A stretch of 8,725 nt of DNA from Gemmatimonadota bacterium. GTDB lineage: Bacteria > ARS69. Positions 6,654 through 8,725 of the stretch are shown piece after piece (position 1 is the first letter of the stretch; each line of letters starts with the position of its first letter). The translations under genes and the position numbers were made by a program. The DNA lies in the NCBI GenBank assembly GCA_020431545.1, contig JAGQIB010000221.1:6723-15447 (forward strand), given 5' to 3'. A model generated the notes under the pieces. That model saw nothing but the letters and a program-made list of their open reading frames with translations. It was not told the origin of the DNA and ran no database searches.

Positions 6654-7037
6654 TCTCATCCCCGGACGACGCCGTTCCGGTCGCCCAGCAGCGCGCGAGC
6701 GTCGGGAGCGTGCAGACGCACGTGACGTTGCACGAGTCGTCTCCCGAAATGCATCGTTCGCTCGCGGTGACCGTGCCTCCCCCGGTCTCCGGACAGAGCC
6801 GATTCACGCTGTCCCCTTCCGCTCCGCGGGGGGCGACGAGCCCGCGCCTCCGGCTCCGTTGCGGATCCTGGCACCCCATCTCGGGGTAGAACCACCGATC
6901 GGGGCTCCGAGGCGCCGTCACGGCCGGCCCCCCGATCCCGTATCCGCGGCGGGGGGAATCGAAATCCCCGTGACCCGCATCCAAACCGGCGGATTCGAGA
7001 ACGAGCGATCCGCCGCACCTCGAACCGGGAGAAGAAC
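6654..7037. other. Long intergenic gap with no clear gene; possible Cys-rich minus-strand frame and structured leader
   Basis: No plus-strand gene is credible here. On the minus strand a frame open from TTG 6984 or GTG 6921 encodes a stretch with seven Cys between 6873 and 6690, including CISGDDSCNVTCVC, and uses mostly G or C at third positions. It has no stop before the antisense of the methyltransferase, so it would need a frameshift to end near 6656, and I do not call it as a gene. Near the right end three inverted repeats precede the Msr start: 6928-6934 with 6950-6956, 6953-6957 with 6965-6969, and 6987-6994 with 7008-7015. The Msr promoter must lie in this gap or further upstream, but no clear -35/-10 pair was found. 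Confidence 0.4.
6987..7015 (+). promoter_or_regulatory. Hairpin in the msr leader just before the ribosome binding site
   Basis: CGGCGGAT (6987-6994) pairs perfectly over 8 bp with ATCCGCCG (7008-7015). Inside it, TCG (6995-6997) can pair with CGA (7002-7004) around AGAA, leaving a three-base bulge. The stem ends 22 bases before the TTG start at 7038 and about a dozen before the GGGAGAAG ribosome site (7028-7035). It could affect message stability or ribosome access. It does not hide the ribosome site itself. No known riboswitch is recognised. Confidence 0.45.
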
Positions 7038-8300
7038 TTGAGTCGCGTTGCGAATCGTACGCCCGGCCCGCGTTTCGGAGGAGCGCACGCGGAGTCGCTC
7101 CGTCCGGCCTGGCGCCGACTGGCGTGGGGTGTGTCCGCCTTCGTCCTCACCCTGATCGGGTTCCTCGGCACGAACTCCCTTCGTGCGGCGAACCCCCCGA
7201 CCGACGCCTCCGCCGAGCGGTGGCAGGAGTCCGACATGAAGAACTGGAAGAAGCCGACCGACGCCGAGCTCCGGGCGCGTCTCGACGACCTGCAGTACCG
7301 GGTGACGCAGCACGAGGGGACCGAGGCTGCGTTCCGGAACGAGTACTGGAACAACAAGCACGCCGGACTGTACGTGGACGTCGTTTCGGGTGAGCCGCTG
7401 TTCAGCTCGCTCGACAAGTACGACTCCGGCACCGGCTGGCCGAGCTTCGTCCGTCCGATCGCGCCCGAGCACCTCACGGAAGACACCGATCACAAGCTCG
7501 GCTACGCGCGCACGGAAGTTCGTTCCAAGGTCGCGGACTCGCACCTCGGACACGTTTTCCCGGACGGCCCGGCGCCCACCGGTCAGCGGTACTGCATCAA
7601 TTCGGCGGCGCTCCGGTTCGTTCCGGCGGAGAAGCTCGAGGAGCTCGGCTACGGGGCCTACGTGCAGCCGTTCGTGGAAGCGGGGTTGCTCCCGGAGAAG
7701 CCGGCGGGCTCGGCGTCGGCTTCCGCCGTGGCTCCCGGGAGCCGGGCGTCCGTCGCGTCCGCTCCGGCGATGAATGCGGTCGCGGCGGCGAAGCCTGCGG
7801 CGGCCAAGACGGAAACCGCGTTGCTCGCCGGGGGATGCTACTGGGGGATGGAGGATCTGCTTCGCGAGATTCCGGGCGTGATCGACACGGAAGTCGGCTT
7901 CGCGGGCGGCAAGACGAAGCACCCGAAGTACGAGGACGTGGGACACGGGGGAACGGGGCACGCCGAGACGGTCCGCGTGATCTTCGACCCCACCCAGGTG
8001 ACGTACGCGGAGATCCTCGACACGTTCTTCCGCATCCATGACCCCACCACGATGGATCGCCAGGGGAACGATCGCGGCTCCCAGTACCGCTCGGCCATCT
8101 TCGTGCAGAACGAGGAACAGCGCGCGGTCGCGGAGCGGGTGAAGAGGGAGTGGAACGAATCGGGCCGCTGGAAGGCCCCGATCGTGACCGAGATCACGAT
8201 GGCAAAGGACTTCTGGCCCGCGAAGGATTCCCACCAGGACTACCTGGAGAAGAATCCCTACGGGTACACGTGTCACTTCGTTCGTAGTTTCGACGAGTAG
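7038..8300 (+). CDS. msrAB: Bifunctional peptide methionine sulfoxide reductase MsrB-MsrA, exported
   Basis: This 420-residue fusion repairs oxidised methionine: MsrB reduces the R-sulfoxide and MsrA the S-sulfoxide. A basic N-region and hydrophobic stretch (about 29-43) with a likely signal peptidase site near SLRA-ANPP (residue 50) indicate export to the periplasm or an anchor. MsrB spans about 67-215, with KYDSGTGWPSF (127-137), HLGHVFPDGPAPTG (169-182) and RYCINSAALRF (184-194), where Cys186 is catalytic. An Ala/Ser/Pro linker (about 220-260) leads to MsrA, with GGCYWGMED (catalytic Cys267) and a C-terminal GYTCHF (Cys412, likely the resolving Cys). These three are the only Cys residues. 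The four zinc-binding Cys of E. coli MsrB are replaced (Asp114, Ser117, Ser163, Ala166), so MsrB is of the zinc-free type. Position 132 is Thr where a resolving Cys often sits. The start is TTG 7038, preceded by GGGAGAAG. The domain order is B then A, with no thioredoxin domain, unlike Neisseria PilB. The family is certain; the location is inferred. Confidence 0.95.
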   Translation: MSRVANRTPGPRFGGAHAESLRPAWRRLAWGVSAFVLTLIGFLGTNSLRAANPPTDASAERWQESDMKNWKKPTDAELRARLDDLQYRVTQHEGTEAAFRNEYWNNKHAGLYVDVVSGEPLFSSLDKYDSGTGWPSFVRPIAPEHLTEDTDHKLGYARTEVRSKVADSHLGHVFPDGPAPTGQRYCINSAALRFVPAEKLEELGYGAYVQPFVEAGLLPEKPAGSASASAVAPGSRASVASAPAMNAVAAAKPAAAKTETALLAGGCYWGMEDLLREIPGVIDTEVGFAGGKTKHPKYEDVGHGGTGHAETVRVIFDPTQVTYAEILDTFFRIHDPTTMDRQGNDRGSQYRSAIFVQNEEQRAVAERVKREWNESGRWKAPIVTEITMAKDFWPAKDSHQDYLEKNPYGYTCHFVRSFDE

Positions 8301-8315
8301 AACCGGTCCGAAGCT

Positions 8316-8339
8316 CGCGATGGCGGTTCCGCCGTCGCG
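8316..8339 (+). promoter_or_regulatory. Tight hairpin between msr and pirin genes
   Basis: CGCGATGGCGG (8316-8326) pairs with CCGCCGTCGCG (8329-8339) over 11 positions, one of them a T-G wobble, around only two loop bases. It starts 16 bases after the msr stop and ends 27 bases before the pirin ATG. No T-run follows, so it is more likely an RNA-stability or processing element, or a partial attenuator between two cotranscribed genes, than a full terminator. Confidence 0.4.
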
Positions 8340-8366
8340 CGCCCGGGCCCCCGAGAGGAGAAGGAA

Positions 8367-8725
8367 ATGTCCCTGCGTCCCGTGAAGCGAATCGTCGAGG
8401 CCCGCCCCACGCTCGAGGGGGCGGGTGTGAAGCTCCGTCGTGCGTTCGGATTCGGGGACACCGAGGAGACGGATCCGTTTCTCCTGTTCGACGACTTCCG
8501 GAACGAGAGCCCGAGCGACTACCGGGCGGGCTTTCCGTGGCATCCTCACCGCGGCATCGAGACCATCACGTACGTCCTCGCGGGCAGCGTGGAGCACGGC
8601 GACAGTCTCGGCAACTCGGGCTCGCTCGGCGCCGGCGACGTTCAGTGGATGACGGCCGGCAGCGGGATCCTGCACCAGGAGATGCCGGAGGGCGACGCCC
8701 AGGGCCGCATGCACGGCTTCCAGCT
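8367..8725 (+). CDS. Pirin-family protein, N-terminal part (cut by window edge)
   Basis: The first 119 codons of a pirin-type bicupin are present. The ATG at 8367 has an AGGAG site at 8356-8360, six bases upstream. The N-terminal cupin shows FPWHPHRGIETITYVLAGSV (56-75) and SGILHQEMPEG (99-109). These contain His59, His61, His103 and Glu105, which correspond to the four metal ligands of human pirin (His56, His58, His101, Glu103) and of E. coli YhhW. The protein should therefore bind iron or another divalent metal. Members of the family have been linked to quercetin 2,3-dioxygenase activity and to transcription cofactor roles, but the true bacterial function is often unknown. The C-terminal half, usually bringing the total to about 230-300 residues, lies beyond the window. 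No signal peptide is seen, so it is cytoplasmic. It follows the Msr fusion by 66 bp on the same strand, which suggests a shared stress-response transcript. Confidence 0.93.
   Translation, partial: MSLRPVKRIVEARPTLEGAGVKLRRAFGFGDTEETDPFLLFDDFRNESPSDYRAGFPWHPHRGIETITYVLAGSVEHGDSLGNSGSLGAGDVQWMTAGSGILHQEMPEGDAQGRMHGFQ

Noticed and set aside
6873..6887. Inverted repeat ACCCC-atctc-GGGGT
   Set aside because: Only five base pairs in a GC-rich gap and not placed at the end or start of any called gene.
5554..6984. Open minus-strand frame of 476 codons
   Set aside because: Most of it is antisense to the methyltransferase. Only its first 110 codons or so, in the intergenic gap, looked protein-like, and that part is reported as a finding, not a gene.
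6918..8714. Open minus-strand frame of 598 codons
   Set aside because: It is antisense to the Msr fusion and pirin, with no recognisable domain; a by-product of high GC content.

Overview
The window is very G+C-rich by eye (roughly two thirds G+C, with G or C at most third codon positions). It looks like a stretch of chromosome from a high-GC Gram-negative-type bacterium. A secreted methionine sulfoxide reductase, a membrane-anchored sulfatase-fold enzyme with a TPR tail and an NKCC-like transporter would fit phyla such as Eisenbacteria, Gemmatimonadota, Acidobacteriota or Myxococcota, but the sequence alone cannot place it. I see no rRNA, tRNA, CRISPR array, insertion sequence or phage gene.

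Left arm (1-5400, all minus strand, so read from right to left): a small beta-sandwich, carbohydrate-binding-like protein (4879-5400); a membrane-anchored alkaline-phosphatase/sulfatase-superfamily enzyme with a C-terminal TPR region (2829 to about 4757); a cation-chloride cotransporter of the SLC12/NKCC type with its cytoplasmic C-terminal domain (504-2774); and the first 144 codons of phosphoenolpyruvate carboxylase (1-434), cut by the window edge. Gaps of 121, 54 and 69 bp make one transcript plausible for these four genes. A metabolic link between ion transport, anaplerotic CO2 fixation and the phosphatase/sulfatase enzyme is speculation.

A 216-bp divergent spacer (5401-5616) separates this arm from the right arm, which is all plus strand. 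The right arm holds a class I SAM-dependent methyltransferase (5617-6618) closed by a strong terminator-like hairpin (6627-6653). Next comes a 419-bp gap with a structured leader. Then there is an exported MsrB-MsrA fusion (7038-8300), followed 66 bp later by a pirin-family cupin (8367 to the window edge). The Msr-pirin pair suggests oxidative-stress protection, with methionine repair outside the cytoplasmic membrane.

I did not find a clear, wholly new system. The items most worth a second look are: the sulfatase-fold gene, which has Thr instead of the formylglycine Cys and no canonical start codon for its full-length form; the bacterial NKCC-like protein that keeps the C-terminal motifs of animal cotransporters; the Msr fusion with no zinc cysteines and no obvious MsrB resolving cysteine; and a run of hairpins just upstream of the Msr gene that overlaps a possible small Cys-rich reading frame on the other strand.
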